The position numbers and the translations under genes were made by a program. The notes beneath the pieces are model-generated. The model saw nothing but the letters and a program-made list of their open reading frames with translations, ran no database searches and had not been told where the DNA came from. 64,000 bases of DNA from Tessaracoccus sp. (GTDB lineage Bacteria > Actinomycetota > Actinomycetes > Propionibacteriales > Propionibacteriaceae): the NCBI RefSeq assembly GCF_016714275.1, contig NZ_JADJNP010000001.1, positions 558,001 to 622,000 on the forward strand, in the 5' to 3' direction. Shown one piece after another: positions 42,110-50,955 of the stretch (positions within the stretch are counted from its first letter, which is position 1; each line of letters starts with the position of its first letter).

Positions 42110-43879
42110 TCAGGCGTACAGCGGGCCGAAGGTCTGGCAGGCGCGGTAGTCGGCGCCCTCGAGATCAGCGGTGCCGAAGCCGAGCCAGTTCTTGGGCCGG
42201 AAGATCCGGTCCCTCGACACGTTGTGCATGTTCACCGGGATCCGGAGCATCGACGCCAGCGTGATCAGCTGGTGGCCGATGTGCCCGTAGGTGATGGCGC
42301 CGTGGTTGGAGCCCCACGCGTTCATCACGTCATACACCGAGGAGAAGGCGCCCTCGCCGGTCAGGGTCGGGACGAACCACGTGGTCGGCCAGCCGGGATC
42401 GGTGCGCAGCTCGATCGTCTTCGCCACCTCGTCGGGCAGCTCGACGGTGTACCCCTCGGCCAGCTGCAGGACCGGTCCCAGGCCGTCGACCCAGTTGATG
42501 CGCGTCATGGTGACGGGCACGTCGCCTGCCGAGCGGAAGTGGGTGGAGAAGCCGCCGCCGCGGAAGTAGCCGGTGTTGGCCGGGTGGAACGTGGTCTCCT
42601 CGACCATCGCCTGGATGTCGGCCTCGGTGACGTCCCACCAGGGCTTGATGGTGGGGTTGCCGTCGGCGTCCAAGGCCCCGAACGTGCCGTCCAGCGTCGT
42701 GGCGCCGGAGTTTCGCAGGTCGATGATGCCGTCGGCCGCGCGGCCCTCCGGGCGGTACCCGGTGACGCGCTCGATGGCGTCGGCGCTCCAGTAGGTGCGG
42801 ACGTCGGAGAAGATCTGCGCCCGGTTGGTCAGTAGGTAGTTGAACACCATGGACGCGCCGTTGAGGTTGTCGTTCTCAGTCGCCATGAGGCTGGGGCGGC
42901 GCTTGCCGTTCCAGTCGAAGGACGTGTTGAGCAGGGTCTCCATCAGGTCGCCGTTGGGCAGGTAGTCCGTCCACTGGCGCTGCCCCTGGAAGCCGGAGAT
43001 GAGCGCGCCGTGCCCGGCGGCCTCCTCCTCGAAGCCCAGTTCGGCGAGCTTGGGGTTGCCCTCCATGAGGTCGCGGCCGATGAGGACCATCTTGGTGACG
43101 TACGGCCACCACTCCTCGTGCTCCTCGGCGGGGCGCTGGAAGGCCTCGTCGTTGAAGTCCTCGCCCTGGACGAGATTCTGGCGCACCCACGCGTAGGCCT
43201 TCTCGTAGTCCTCGGGGTCGTAGATGCCGAGCTTGATGCGGCGCTCGATCTCAACCATGTCGATGTACTCGTTGCGCATGCCGAGGTAGTAGTTCCAGAA
43301 CTCCTCCTTGACCACGCAGCCGGCGATGCCCATGGACACGCCGCCGATGGACAGGTAGGACTGTCCCTTCATCTGCGCGACGGCGAGGCCCGCGGTCGCG
43401 TACTCCAGCAGGCGCTGGCGCACGGCATCGGGGATGGAGTCGTCGTCGGCGTCCTGCACCTCCTCGCCGTAGATGCCGAAGGCGGGGATGCCGAGCTGGG
43501 CGTGCCCCGCGAGCGCCGCCGCGAGGTAGACCGCGCCGGGGCGCTCGGAGCCGTTGAAGCCCCAGATCGCGTGCGGCATGGTGCGGTCCATGTCGATGGT
43601 CTCGGAGCCGTAGCACCAGCACGGGGTGACGCTGAGCGTCAGCCCGACGTTCTCGCGCTTGAACTTGGCCGCCGCGGCCTGGGCCTCGGGGGCGCGGCCA
43701 ATGGTGGAGTCAGCGATGACGACCTGCACGGGGCTGCCGTCCGTGTAGCGCAGCTCGGACTCGTAGAGTTCCTTGACGCGCAGGGCCATGTTCATGGTCT
43801 GGTCTTCGAGGCTCTCGCGGACGCCGCGCCGCCGCCCATCGATGATGGGCCGGATCCCGATCTTGGGGTAGTTGGACAT
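42110..43879 (-). CDS. fucI: L-fucose isomerase
   Basis: A 589-residue aldose-ketose isomerase. PKIGIRPIIDGRRRGVRESLEDQTMNMA at the start is nearly diagnostic; other conserved segments are TPCWCYGSETIDMD, AIWGFNGSERPGAVYLAA, SIGGVSMGIAGCVV, ATENDNLNGASMVFNYLLTNRAQIFSDVRTYW and the late WGSNHGAITYGHIGHQL with a metal-binding His. It converts L-fucose to L-fuculose and may also take D-arabinose. ATG 43879 matches the family start; GTG 43891 is an alternative. A kinase, a mutarotase and a sugar importer lie in the same gene string, but no fuculose-phosphate aldolase is present. Confidence 0.95.
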   Translation of the reverse strand: MSNYPKIGIRPIIDGRRRGVRESLEDQTMNMALRVKELYESELRYTDGSPVQVVIADSTIGRAPEAQAAAAKFKRENVGLTLSVTPCWCYGSETIDMDRTMPHAIWGFNGSERPGAVYLAAALAGHAQLGIPAFGIYGEEVQDADDDSIPDAVRQRLLEYATAGLAVAQMKGQSYLSIGGVSMGIAGCVVKEEFWNYYLGMRNEYIDMVEIERRIKLGIYDPEDYEKAYAWVRQNLVQGEDFNDEAFQRPAEEHEEWWPYVTKMVLIGRDLMEGNPKLAELGFEEEAAGHGALISGFQGQRQWTDYLPNGDLMETLLNTSFDWNGKRRPSLMATENDNLNGASMVFNYLLTNRAQIFSDVRTYWSADAIERVTGYRPEGRAADGIIDLRNSGATTLDGTFGALDADGNPTIKPWWDVTEADIQAMVEETTFHPANTGYFRGGGFSTHFRSAGDVPVTMTRINWVDGLGPVLQLAEGYTVELPDEVAKTIELRTDPGWPTTWFVPTLTGEGAFSSVYDVMNAWGSNHGAITYGHIGHQLITLASMLRIPVNMHNVSRDRIFRPKNWLGFGTADLEGADYRACQTFGPLYA

Positions 43880-43931
43880 GGAGAAGAACACCTTCTTCGA
43901 CTTCGATTGCTTCTGGTTAGGGGCGATATGT

Positions 43932-43968
43932 GCAGCGGCACCGCCCCCGGAAGGGACGGTGCCGCTGC
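43932..43968. terminator. Hairpin between the binding-protein gene and fucI
   Basis: GCAGCGGCACCG and CGGTGCCGCTGC form a 12-bp stem with a 13-nt loop. It lies in the 203-bp gap upstream of fucI, next to a short MITE relative, and could terminate importer transcripts or attenuate fucI. Confidence 0.65.
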
Positions 43969-43976
43969 GGGGTTAC

Positions 43977-44066
43977 GGAAGCACTGATCAATGCCGTCCT
44001 CGACGAGGAGGCGCCGAGCGGGATGAGCCGGTGCGCTGCGTCCAGGACATGATGATCAGTGCCTCC
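43977..44066. mobile_element. MITE-like element copy 3 (short, diverged)
   Basis: Ends GGAAGCACTGATCAAT and, mirrored, GATGATCAGTGCCTCC enclose about 60 bp that still share CGAGCGGGATGAGC with the full copies at 28100-28260 and 57445-57604. It is 90 bp long and is not flanked by CTAG. It lies 15 bp downstream of the stop of the binding-protein gene. Confidence 0.65.
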
Positions 44067-44081
44067 CAGAGAGAGTGAGGC

Positions 44082-45125
44082 TCACTCGTAGAGGTTGGCG
44101 GCGATCTCCGGATCGTCGATGTTGCTGGCGTCGTACCAGGCGAAGCCGGAGTCGATGACCTTCGGCTGCTCGATGCCGTTGACCGCCTTGATCGCGGCGA
44201 CGACGGTCTCATAGCCCATCTTGACCGGGGCCTGGGTGATGGCGCCGGCCATCCGGCCGTCGCGGATCGCCTCAAGCTGGGTCTTTCCGGAGTCGAAGCC
44301 GACCACCTTGATGTCCTTCGCGCCGGACTCGGTGACGCCCTGGACGGCACCGGTGGCGGCTGCCTCGTTGGTGCCATAAATGCCGGTGATGTCGGGGTTG
44401 GCCTGGATCATCGCCTTGGCGGTGTTCGCCGCGAGGCCGACTTCGCCCGCGACCTGGGGCTCTAGAAGCTTGATGCCGGTGGCGTTGGCCTTGACGTAGT
44501 CGACGAATCCGTTGCAGCGCTGCTTGCCGGTCTGCGAGGTCTGGTCGTGGCAGATGACGCCGAGGGTGCCGGTGCCGCCCAGCAGCTCGATCATGTGCTT
44601 GGCTGCCTCCTCGGCGGCGGCCTGGTTGTCGGTCTGGACCGTGGCCACGGGCAGGTCGGAGTCGACGCCCGAGTCGAAGGCCACCAGCGGGATGTTCGCC
44701 GCCTGGATCTTGTCGAGCACCGGCTGCGCCGCGCCGGTGTCGAGGGCGGCGAGGCCGATGGCGATCGGCTTGGCGTCGAGGGCCGCCCCCAGCTGGTCGA
44801 GCTGCTGGGTGACCTTGGTCTCGTCGTCCGGACCGACGAACTGGACCTTGTAGCCGTACTCGGTTCCCGCCTGCTCGGCGCCCTCGTTCACGGCCTGCCA
44901 GAAGCGGTGCTGGAAGCCCTTGGAGACGAGGTAGATGAGCTCGCCGTTGCCCTTGGGGATGTCGCCGGTGGCGGGCGTGGTCGCGGTATCCGTCGCGCCC
45001 GGTGCCGGGGTGGTCTTGGCCGGCTGGGTCGGATCCGTGGTCGTGCCCGAGGTCGAGGTGCCGCAAGCGGTCAGGCCGAGGGCCAAGACCGACGACGCGA
45101 CGAGAGCGGAACGCAGTAGACGCAT
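44082..45125 (-). CDS. RbsB-type sugar-binding lipoprotein
   Basis: A 347-residue secreted protein. The signal peptide RLLRSALVASSVLALGLTAC has a lipobox with Cys21, and a Thr/Pro-rich linker extends to about residue 55. The type-I periplasmic-binding fold is evident: LIYLVSKGFQHRFWQAVNEGAEQAG, IPLVAFDSGVDSD, NQAAAEEAAKHMIELLGG, TGIYGTNEAAATGAVQGV and VVGFDSGKTQLEAIRDG. It is third in the importer operon after ATPase and permease, and precedes fucI. The context suggests L-fucose, L-rhamnose or a similar deoxysugar. Confidence 0.9.
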   Translation of the reverse strand: MRLLRSALVASSVLALGLTACGTSTSGTTTDPTQPAKTTPAPGATDTATTPATGDIPKGNGELIYLVSKGFQHRFWQAVNEGAEQAGTEYGYKVQFVGPDDETKVTQQLDQLGAALDAKPIAIGLAALDTGAAQPVLDKIQAANIPLVAFDSGVDSDLPVATVQTDNQAAAEEAAKHMIELLGGTGTLGVICHDQTSQTGKQRCNGFVDYVKANATGIKLLEPQVAGEVGLAANTAKAMIQANPDITGIYGTNEAAATGAVQGVTESGAKDIKVVGFDSGKTQLEAIRDGRMAGAITQAPVKMGYETVVAAIKAVNGIEQPKVIDSGFAWYDASNIDDPEIAANLYE

Positions 45126-45232
45126 GTCATACCTTTCTGTGGCCAGACTGCATCGCCTGGCGGTTTGTGGGAGCGGTCGCCCCCGAGTTTCGTATTCAGT
45201 TGTGTCTCGGCAGGAGGCTCACGGGGCGGCGG

Positions 45233-46246
45233 CTAGATGGCCGCGGCCCGCTTGCGCCGGACGTTGTCGACGAACACCGCGATGACCACGACGATGCCGG
45301 TCACGACGAACTGCCATTCCTGCGCGATGCTCATCATGAGGAGCCCCTTCTTCAGGGTCTCCATGATCAGTGCGCCGACGACGGTGCCGAGGATGTTGGC
45401 CCTTCCGCCCGCGAGCGAGGTGCCGCCGATGACGACCGCCGCGATCACGTTCAGCTCGAAGCCGAGGCCCTCGGCCGGCTGCACGAAGCCGAAGCGGGCC
45501 GAGTAGAGGATGGCGCCGAGCGCGATGAACACGCCCGCCACCACGTAGACGAGCATCTTCCAGATCTTGATGTTGACGCCGGACAGGCGGGTCGCCTCTT
45601 CGTTCGAGCCGATCGCGAGGGCATAGCGGCCGAGCAGGGTCTTGTTCAGGATCAGCGAGGCGATGATCGCGAGCAGGATGAACACGAGCACCGCGTTCGG
45701 CACCCCGGGGATGACCTGCCCGTTGGCGATCCAGCCGTAGCCGGGGTTCTTGATGGAGATCGACGCCTTGCCGGAGATGATCAGCGCGAGTCCGCGCGCG
45801 ACCATCATCATCGCCAACGTGGCGATGAACGGCGGCAGGCCGAGGAACGCGATGTTGAGGCCGTTGATCAGGCCGACGACGGCGCCGACGGCGAGAATCA
45901 GCAGGAGGCCGCCGCCGAGCGGCATGTTGAGCCAGTCTCCGGACAGGAACACGCCCGCCATCACGGCCACCAGGGTCATGCCGGTGCCGGACGACAGGTC
46001 GATGCCGCCGGTGGCGATGACCAACGTGGCGCCCAGCGCCATCACGCCGATGTAGGCCGACTGCTGGACGATGTCGATCACGATCGAGAACTGCGCGAAG
46101 TTCGGCGCAGCGAACAGGAAGAAGACGTAGATCAGCAGCAGCGCCGCGAACACGAAGACCTGCTGGAGCGACGACTTCAGGAACCCCATCAGCGGGCCCG
46201 GCGTTCCGGCGTCCTTTGCCGGCTGCTGGTTGTTGGTGGTGGTCAC
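45233..46246 (-). CDS. RbsC-type sugar ABC transporter permease
   Basis: A 337-residue membrane protein of the BPD_transp_2 family with about eight to ten hydrophobic segments (FVFAALLLIYVFFLFAA, YIGVMALGATLVIATGGIDLS, LLLILAVGAVVGLINGLNIAF, VLVFILLAIIASLIL, FVVTGIVVVIAVFVD). Family features are GGIDLSSGTGMTLVAVMAG, RYALAIGSNEEATRLSGVN and the late VVIGGTSLAGGRANILGTVVGALIMETLKKGL. The GTG start at 46246 overlaps the ATPase stop as GTGA, with GGAG ahead of it. The longer frame reading into the ATPase gene is not used. Confidence 0.9.
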   Translation of the reverse strand: MTTTNNQQPAKDAGTPGPLMGFLKSSLQQVFVFAALLLIYVFFLFAAPNFAQFSIVIDIVQQSAYIGVMALGATLVIATGGIDLSSGTGMTLVAVMAGVFLSGDWLNMPLGGGLLLILAVGAVVGLINGLNIAFLGLPPFIATLAMMMVARGLALIISGKASISIKNPGYGWIANGQVIPGVPNAVLVFILLAIIASLILNKTLLGRYALAIGSNEEATRLSGVNIKIWKMLVYVVAGVFIALGAILYSARFGFVQPAEGLGFELNVIAAVVIGGTSLAGGRANILGTVVGALIMETLKKGLLMMSIAQEWQFVVTGIVVVIAVFVDNVRRKRAAAI

Positions 46247-47760
46247 GCGACTTCTCCTGTCAGTTGGGCCCTGCCGACGGTGGCGAGTTCCATGATGTTT
46301 TCCTGGGTGGCCTCCGCGTTGTCGAGGAAGCCTGTGATGTGTCCCTGCGCCATTACCGCGATCCGGTGGGACATGCGCAGCACCTCGGGCAGTTCGGAGG
46401 AGATCATGATGATCGCCTTGCCCTCGGCGCTCAGCTGCTCGAGCAGCGCATAGATCTCCTCCTTGGCTCCGACGTCGATGCCGCGCGTCGGCTCGTCGAA
46501 GATGAGGATGTCGCAGTCGCGCACCAGCCACTTGGCGATGACGACCTTCTGCTGGTTGCCGCCTGACAGCTTGCCGATCAGCTGGTTGACCGACGGGGTC
46601 TTCACCCGGAGCTTCTTCGCGTACTCGATCCCGACCTCGCGGATCTTGGAGTCGAGGATGTAGCCGCCGACGCTGAAGTCCTTCATCGCCGCCATCGCCG
46701 TGTTGGCCTTGATGTCCTGGTCCAGCAGCAGCCCGAAGTGCTTGCGGTCCTCCGAGAGGTACCCGATGCCGCAGCGCACGCCGTCGGCTGCGGTCCTGAT
46801 CTGGACCTGCCGACCGTGGATCTCGATGTCCCCGCTGGTGCGCGGGTCCGCCCCGAAGATGGCGCGGGCCACCTCAGTGCGCCCCGCACCCATCAGCCCG
46901 GCGAAGCCCAGGATCTCACCCTTGCGGACCTCGAAGCTGACGTTGCGCAGCAGGTTCTTGCTGTTGAGTCCGCTCACCTTGAGCACGACCTCGTCGGAGA
47001 GCGGCTTGTTGCGCGGCCGCGCCTCCGCGGAGACCTCGCGGCCGACCATCATCGAGATGATCTCGCGCATCTCCACCTCGGGCGTGTTCACGCTGCCCAC
47101 GTACTGGCCGTCGCGGATCACCGTGACTCGGTTGGTGATCTCCTCGATCTCCGGCATGCGGTGCGAGATGTAGATCAGTCCCGTCTCGGGGGTGATGAAG
47201 TCGCGGATCATGCCGAACAGCGCCTCGGTCTCGGCCACCGTCAAGGCGGCGGTCGGCTCGTCCATGACGAGGATCCGGGAGTCGTAGGACAGCGCCCGGG
47301 CGATCTCGATCATCTGCTGGACGGCGACCGAGAGGTCCCCGATCCTGGCCCTCGGGTTGATCCTCATGCCGAGCCGGGAGAAGAGCTCCTCCGCCTGGCG
47401 GTTCAGCGCCCTGTCGTCGATCCAGCCTCCCTTGTGGCTGCCGGGGCGCCCGATGTAGAGGTTCTGCGCCACCGTCAGGTCCTGAACCATGTTCAGTTCC
47501 TGATGAATGATGCTGAGACCCAGCGACCGGGCGTGGTTCACGTCGCGGACCACGACCTGTTCGCCCTTCAGCCAGATCTCCGCGCCCGGATCCGGCGTGT
47601 AGATGCCGGTCAGGATCTTCATCAGGGTCGACTTCCCGGCCCCGTTCTCGCCACAAAGGCCGAGCACCTCGCCTGGATTCAGGTCGAGGTTCACCCCCTG
47701 CAGCGCCTTAACGCCTGGGAACGTCTTGCTCACGTTCTTCAGCTCAAGCAGCTTCGTCAC
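46243..47760 (-). CDS. RbsA-type sugar ABC transporter ATP-binding protein
   Basis: A 505-residue double ABC ATPase. Domain 1: Walker A GENGAGKST (residues 37-45), IIHQELNMVQDLTVAQNLYIG, LSVAVQQMIEIARAL and LVMDEPTAALT. Domain 2: GLMGAGRTEVARAIFG, YLSEDRKHFGL, LSGGNQQKVVIAKWLV and LIFDEPTRGIDVGAK, SSELPEVL. GTG 47760 is preceded by AAGGAG; the frame extends far upstream to 48114 across the operator region, which is not coding. It is the first gene of the operon that leads to permease, binding protein and fucI. Confidence 0.92.
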   Translation of the reverse strand: MTKLLELKNVSKTFPGVKALQGVNLDLNPGEVLGLCGENGAGKSTLMKILTGIYTPDPGAEIWLKGEQVVVRDVNHARSLGLSIIHQELNMVQDLTVAQNLYIGRPGSHKGGWIDDRALNRQAEELFSRLGMRINPRARIGDLSVAVQQMIEIARALSYDSRILVMDEPTAALTVAETEALFGMIRDFITPETGLIYISHRMPEIEEITNRVTVIRDGQYVGSVNTPEVEMREIISMMVGREVSAEARPRNKPLSDEVVLKVSGLNSKNLLRNVSFEVRKGEILGFAGLMGAGRTEVARAIFGADPRTSGDIEIHGRQVQIRTAADGVRCGIGYLSEDRKHFGLLLDQDIKANTAMAAMKDFSVGGYILDSKIREVGIEYAKKLRVKTPSVNQLIGKLSGGNQQKVVIAKWLVRDCDILIFDEPTRGIDVGAKEEIYALLEQLSAEGKAIIMISSELPEVLRMSHRIAVMAQGHITGFLDNAEATQENIMELATVGRAQLTGEVA

Positions 47761-47811
47761 CCGCACTCCTTCGTACCGTGTCGCCTCGATCGGGCCTCCG
47801 ACCCGACGCGA

Positions 47812-47848
47812 TGTTAACGCTAGCAGCGACTCCTTGTTAACGCTAGCA
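47812..47848. promoter_or_regulatory. Two tandem LacI-type operators TGTTAACGCTAGCA
   Basis: Identical 14-bp sites at 47812-47825 and 47835-47848 are 23 bp apart, about two helical turns. Each has the CG centre and TGTTAA half typical of LacI operators; the right half CTAGCA is a looser match. They lie 52-88 bp upstream of the importer ATPase start. The LacI protein encoded at 39570-40553 in the same gene string is the natural candidate to bind them. Confidence 0.65.
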
Positions 47849-48038
47849 GAGATCGCTGCACCAGGGGGATTCGTTACACAATCGTAATCTCGGCCGAGCC
47901 AGGGCCGGCGACGGCGCCTCCTCCGAGCTGCAGCCGGCGCCACCCCGGCGACGGGGCACCCTCTACACCGGGTCAACTTTCGGGGGTTCCGCCACCGCCA
48001 CCCATCGGCATAGGTTGTGGGTGGCCGGGGGAACAACA

Positions 48039-50759
48039 ATGAAAGGGCCAACGATGGCAGTTTCGACACGACTATGGCACGCCACCGCGGTAGCGACGGC
48101 GTTCGCCCTGACACTCAGCCCGGGACTGGCGACGGCCGGCCCCGAAGACAAGGACCTGGGCAGCTACGGCCAGCCGCCCGGCCGCTCGGGCAGCTACCAG
48201 CACATCAGCAGCAGCAAATGGTTCGTCGAGTTCGACGGACAGCCCACTGCGGACGGTGGAAGCCGGGCAACCGTCGACAAGGCGCACCGCGGCTTCGCCG
48301 ACAACCTGAGGAAGAGCGGTAAGAAGGCACGCGTTCAGCGCAGCTTCACGACGCTGTTCAACGGGGTCACCGTCGACGCCGACAGCGAGACAGCCCAGGC
48401 GCTCACGGAACTCCCGGGCGTGAAGGCGATCTATCCGGTGTTCCCCGTGCAGGTGCCTCGCGGCCAGACGAGCACTCCGGACATCACGCACGCGATCGAG
48501 CTGACGGGCGCGGACATCGCGCAGAGCAAGCTGCGCCTGAGCGGCAGGGGCGTGAAGGTCGGCATCATCGACTCGGGCATCGACTACGACCATCCCGACC
48601 TCGGCGGCTCCGGCAAGAACGGGAAGACGAAGTTCCCCACCAAGCGCGTGCGGTACGGCTACGACTTCGTCGGCGACGCCTACAACGCCGACCCGACCTC
48701 GCCCGCCTTCAACCCGGTCCCGAAGCCGGACAAGTACCCGGACGACTGCCAGGGCCACGGCACGCACGTCGCCGGCATCGTGGGCGCCAACGGCACCATC
48801 AAGGGCGTGGCACCGAAGGTCACTTTCGGCGCCTACCGCGTCTTCGGCTGCGACGGCTCAACCGACACCGACATCATCCTCACCGCCCTCGAGCGGGCGA
48901 AGCGCGACGGCATGGATGTCGTGAACATGAGCCTCGGCGCCGGCTTCCAGTCGTGGCCGAGCTATCCGACATCGGTAGCCTCCGACCGCCTGTGGCGGCA
49001 CGGCATCGTCGTGGTGAACTCCGCGGGCAACGAGGGCGACTACTTCACGCAGTCGCTCGGCTCCCCCGCCAGCTCCGACAAGGCGATCGCCGTGGCGTCG
49101 TTCGACAACAGCCAGGTGCGCCTCTCCGAGATGACCTTCGCGCCCGTCTACGGCACCCCGATCTCGGCGGGATATCAGCCGGCCACGGGATCGCCCGCGG
49201 CCACCACCGCGATCCGCGGGCTACCGGTCACGGGACTGACCGACCCGCTGGGCTGCGAGGCCGGCGGTGACGCGACGGGGGCCGTCGCCATCGTCTCGCG
49301 CGGCACCTGCGCGTTCCACATAAAGGCGGTCAACGCCCAAAATGCGGGCGCGAGCGCGCTCGTGATCTACAACAACGCGCCGGGCTTCGTCAGCGCGACG
49401 GTCGAGGGTGAGACCCCGATCACCATTCCCGTGGTGACCGTCTCGCAGGAGGACGGCCAGGCCGTCGTCGCAGCCCTCTCCTCCGGACCGCTCACCGCGA
49501 CCGTCACCGGCAACGGGATCGACCGCCCGAACCCATCCGCCGGCTTGGTGTCGGACTTCTCCTCGTGGGGCCTTGCGGCCGACCTGACGCTGAAGCCAGA
49601 CCTGGGCGCACCGGGCGGATCGATCTACTCGCTGGAGCCCGTCGAGATGGGCAACGGGTACGTGGTGAACTCGGGCACCTCCATGGCCGCGCCGCATGTT
49701 GCGGGCGCCGTCGCGCTGATGCTGCAGGCGAGGCCATCGATGCGGCCGAACGAGGTGTTGACCCGGCTGCAGAACACCGCAATGCCCGCCAACCTGCGCG
49801 AGCTGCCGGACCTCGGGATCCTCGACGCCACGCACCGCCAGGGCGCCGGGCTGATCCAGATCGACCAGGCGATCCTGAGCACGACGCTCGTCACTCCGGC
49901 CAAGCTGTCGGCGGGTGAGTCCGCCGACGGCCGCTTCCGCAAGACCCTGACCATCAGGAACACCTCGAAGCGCACCGTCACTTGGACGCTGTCGAAGGAG
50001 GACGCCGTCTCGACGGAGCCCGGGGCCTGGCAGAACGAGTTCCTCCCCGCGCTCTATGACACACGGGTGGCCTTCTCGCGGAACAAGGTGCGGGTGCCCG
50101 CGCGCGGCACCGCAAGGGTCACCGTATCGATCGCCCCGGACCGCGCCGCCCCGGAGGGAACCGTGTACTCGGGCTACGTCGTCCTGACGTCGAACGAGGG
50201 GACGACGCTGAGCGTGCCGTTCGCCGGCATGGCGGGCGACTACGGCAACCTCGACGTCTTCCCCGACCTCGGCATCGGCGTTCCCGCGCTCGTCGAGGTG
50301 ACCTGCGGGAAGTGGTTCGAGGGCGAGTGCGTTGACCCCGACGTCACGGTACAGGAGCCCGACCCGTCGAAGGTCTTCCACGGCGGCGAGGACCCCGCGA
50401 CGATCGTCACGCACGTCGCGTACCCTGTGCGCCGGCTCACCTTCCACCTCATCCCGGTCACGCCCGCGGGCAAGCTGGATGAGCGCCGGGGTCGCGAGGT
50501 CATGCGCCTCGACTACGTGGGTCGCTCGCCGGAGCTGAGCCTGTTCTCCTGGGACGGCAAGGTCCCCGGCAAGAAGGGCGCTCGGGTGGACGCACCCGCG
50601 GGCACCTACGCGCTCCGGATGACGGCGCTGAAGGCCGACGGTGACAGGAACACCCAGGCTTGGACGACCCCGGCGTTCCGCTTCGACCCCCGACCCGACG
50701 CCGGTCGGCCGTCGAACAAGGACAGGATCGGCACGACGGCTGAACAGCCTGGGCGCTAA
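48039..50759 (+). CDS. Secreted S8 family serine peptidase (subtilase) with PA domain
   Basis: A 906-residue exported protease. A signal peptide (about residues 1-34, ending SPGLATAG) precedes an I9-type propeptide (WFVEFDGQPTADGG to VKAIYPV). The catalytic triad is Asp178 in GIIDSGIDYDHPDL, His240 in GHGTHVAGIVG and Ser548 in NSGTSMAAPHVAGAVALML. A protease-associated insert of about 155 residues (GCEAGGDATGAVAIVSRGTCAFHIKAVNAQNAGASALVIYNN) separates His and Ser, and an Fn3-like C-terminal domain follows. ATG 48039 aligns with the start of its neighbour. There is no sortase signal. It forms a tandem pair with 50956-53199. Confidence 0.93.
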   Translation: MKGPTMAVSTRLWHATAVATAFALTLSPGLATAGPEDKDLGSYGQPPGRSGSYQHISSSKWFVEFDGQPTADGGSRATVDKAHRGFADNLRKSGKKARVQRSFTTLFNGVTVDADSETAQALTELPGVKAIYPVFPVQVPRGQTSTPDITHAIELTGADIAQSKLRLSGRGVKVGIIDSGIDYDHPDLGGSGKNGKTKFPTKRVRYGYDFVGDAYNADPTSPAFNPVPKPDKYPDDCQGHGTHVAGIVGANGTIKGVAPKVTFGAYRVFGCDGSTDTDIILTALERAKRDGMDVVNMSLGAGFQSWPSYPTSVASDRLWRHGIVVVNSAGNEGDYFTQSLGSPASSDKAIAVASFDNSQVRLSEMTFAPVYGTPISAGYQPATGSPAATTAIRGLPVTGLTDPLGCEAGGDATGAVAIVSRGTCAFHIKAVNAQNAGASALVIYNNAPGFVSATVEGETPITIPVVTVSQEDGQAVVAALSSGPLTATVTGNGIDRPNPSAGLVSDFSSWGLAADLTLKPDLGAPGGSIYSLEPVEMGNGYVVNSGTSMAAPHVAGAVALMLQARPSMRPNEVLTRLQNTAMPANLRELPDLGILDATHRQGAGLIQIDQAILSTTLVTPAKLSAGESADGRFRKTLTIRNTSKRTVTWTLSKEDAVSTEPGAWQNEFLPALYDTRVAFSRNKVRVPARGTARVTVSIAPDRAAPEGTVYSGYVVLTSNEGTTLSVPFAGMAGDYGNLDVFPDLGIGVPALVEVTCGKWFEGECVDPDVTVQEPDPSKVFHGGEDPATIVTHVAYPVRRLTFHLIPVTPAGKLDERRGREVMRLDYVGRSPELSLFSWDGKVPGKKGARVDAPAGTYALRMTALKADGDRNTQAWTTPAFRFDPRPDAGRPSNKDRIGTTAEQPGR

Positions 50760-50782
50760 CCGACCCCACTCCCGACCCATTC

Positions 50783-50838
50783 GCCCCCGCCGACTCCTGC
50801 CTCGCCGGTAACCCCCAGAGGTAGGGGTCGGCGGGGGC
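50783..50838. terminator. Terminator between the two subtilase genes
   Basis: GCCCCCGCCGAC and GTCGGCGGGGGC form the main stem, extended by CCTGCCTC/GAGGTAGG with mismatches. It starts 23 bp after the first subtilase stop, so the two genes are probably transcribed separately. Confidence 0.75.
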
Positions 50839-50955
50839 GGCTATGTCCCACGAAACGCGGTCTGACTTGGCCCTTGACGCGGTCAATAAGGCCATCCGGC
50901 TACATGGTTTCGACTTTCATGCCATAAGTTGGCCCTGGCACCGTGGGGGGGATCC

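Noticed and set aside
46247..46531. Longer start for the RbsC-type permease
   Set aside because: It overlaps the C-terminal ATPase domain; the GTGA overlap at 46243-46246 with GGAG gives a normal start.
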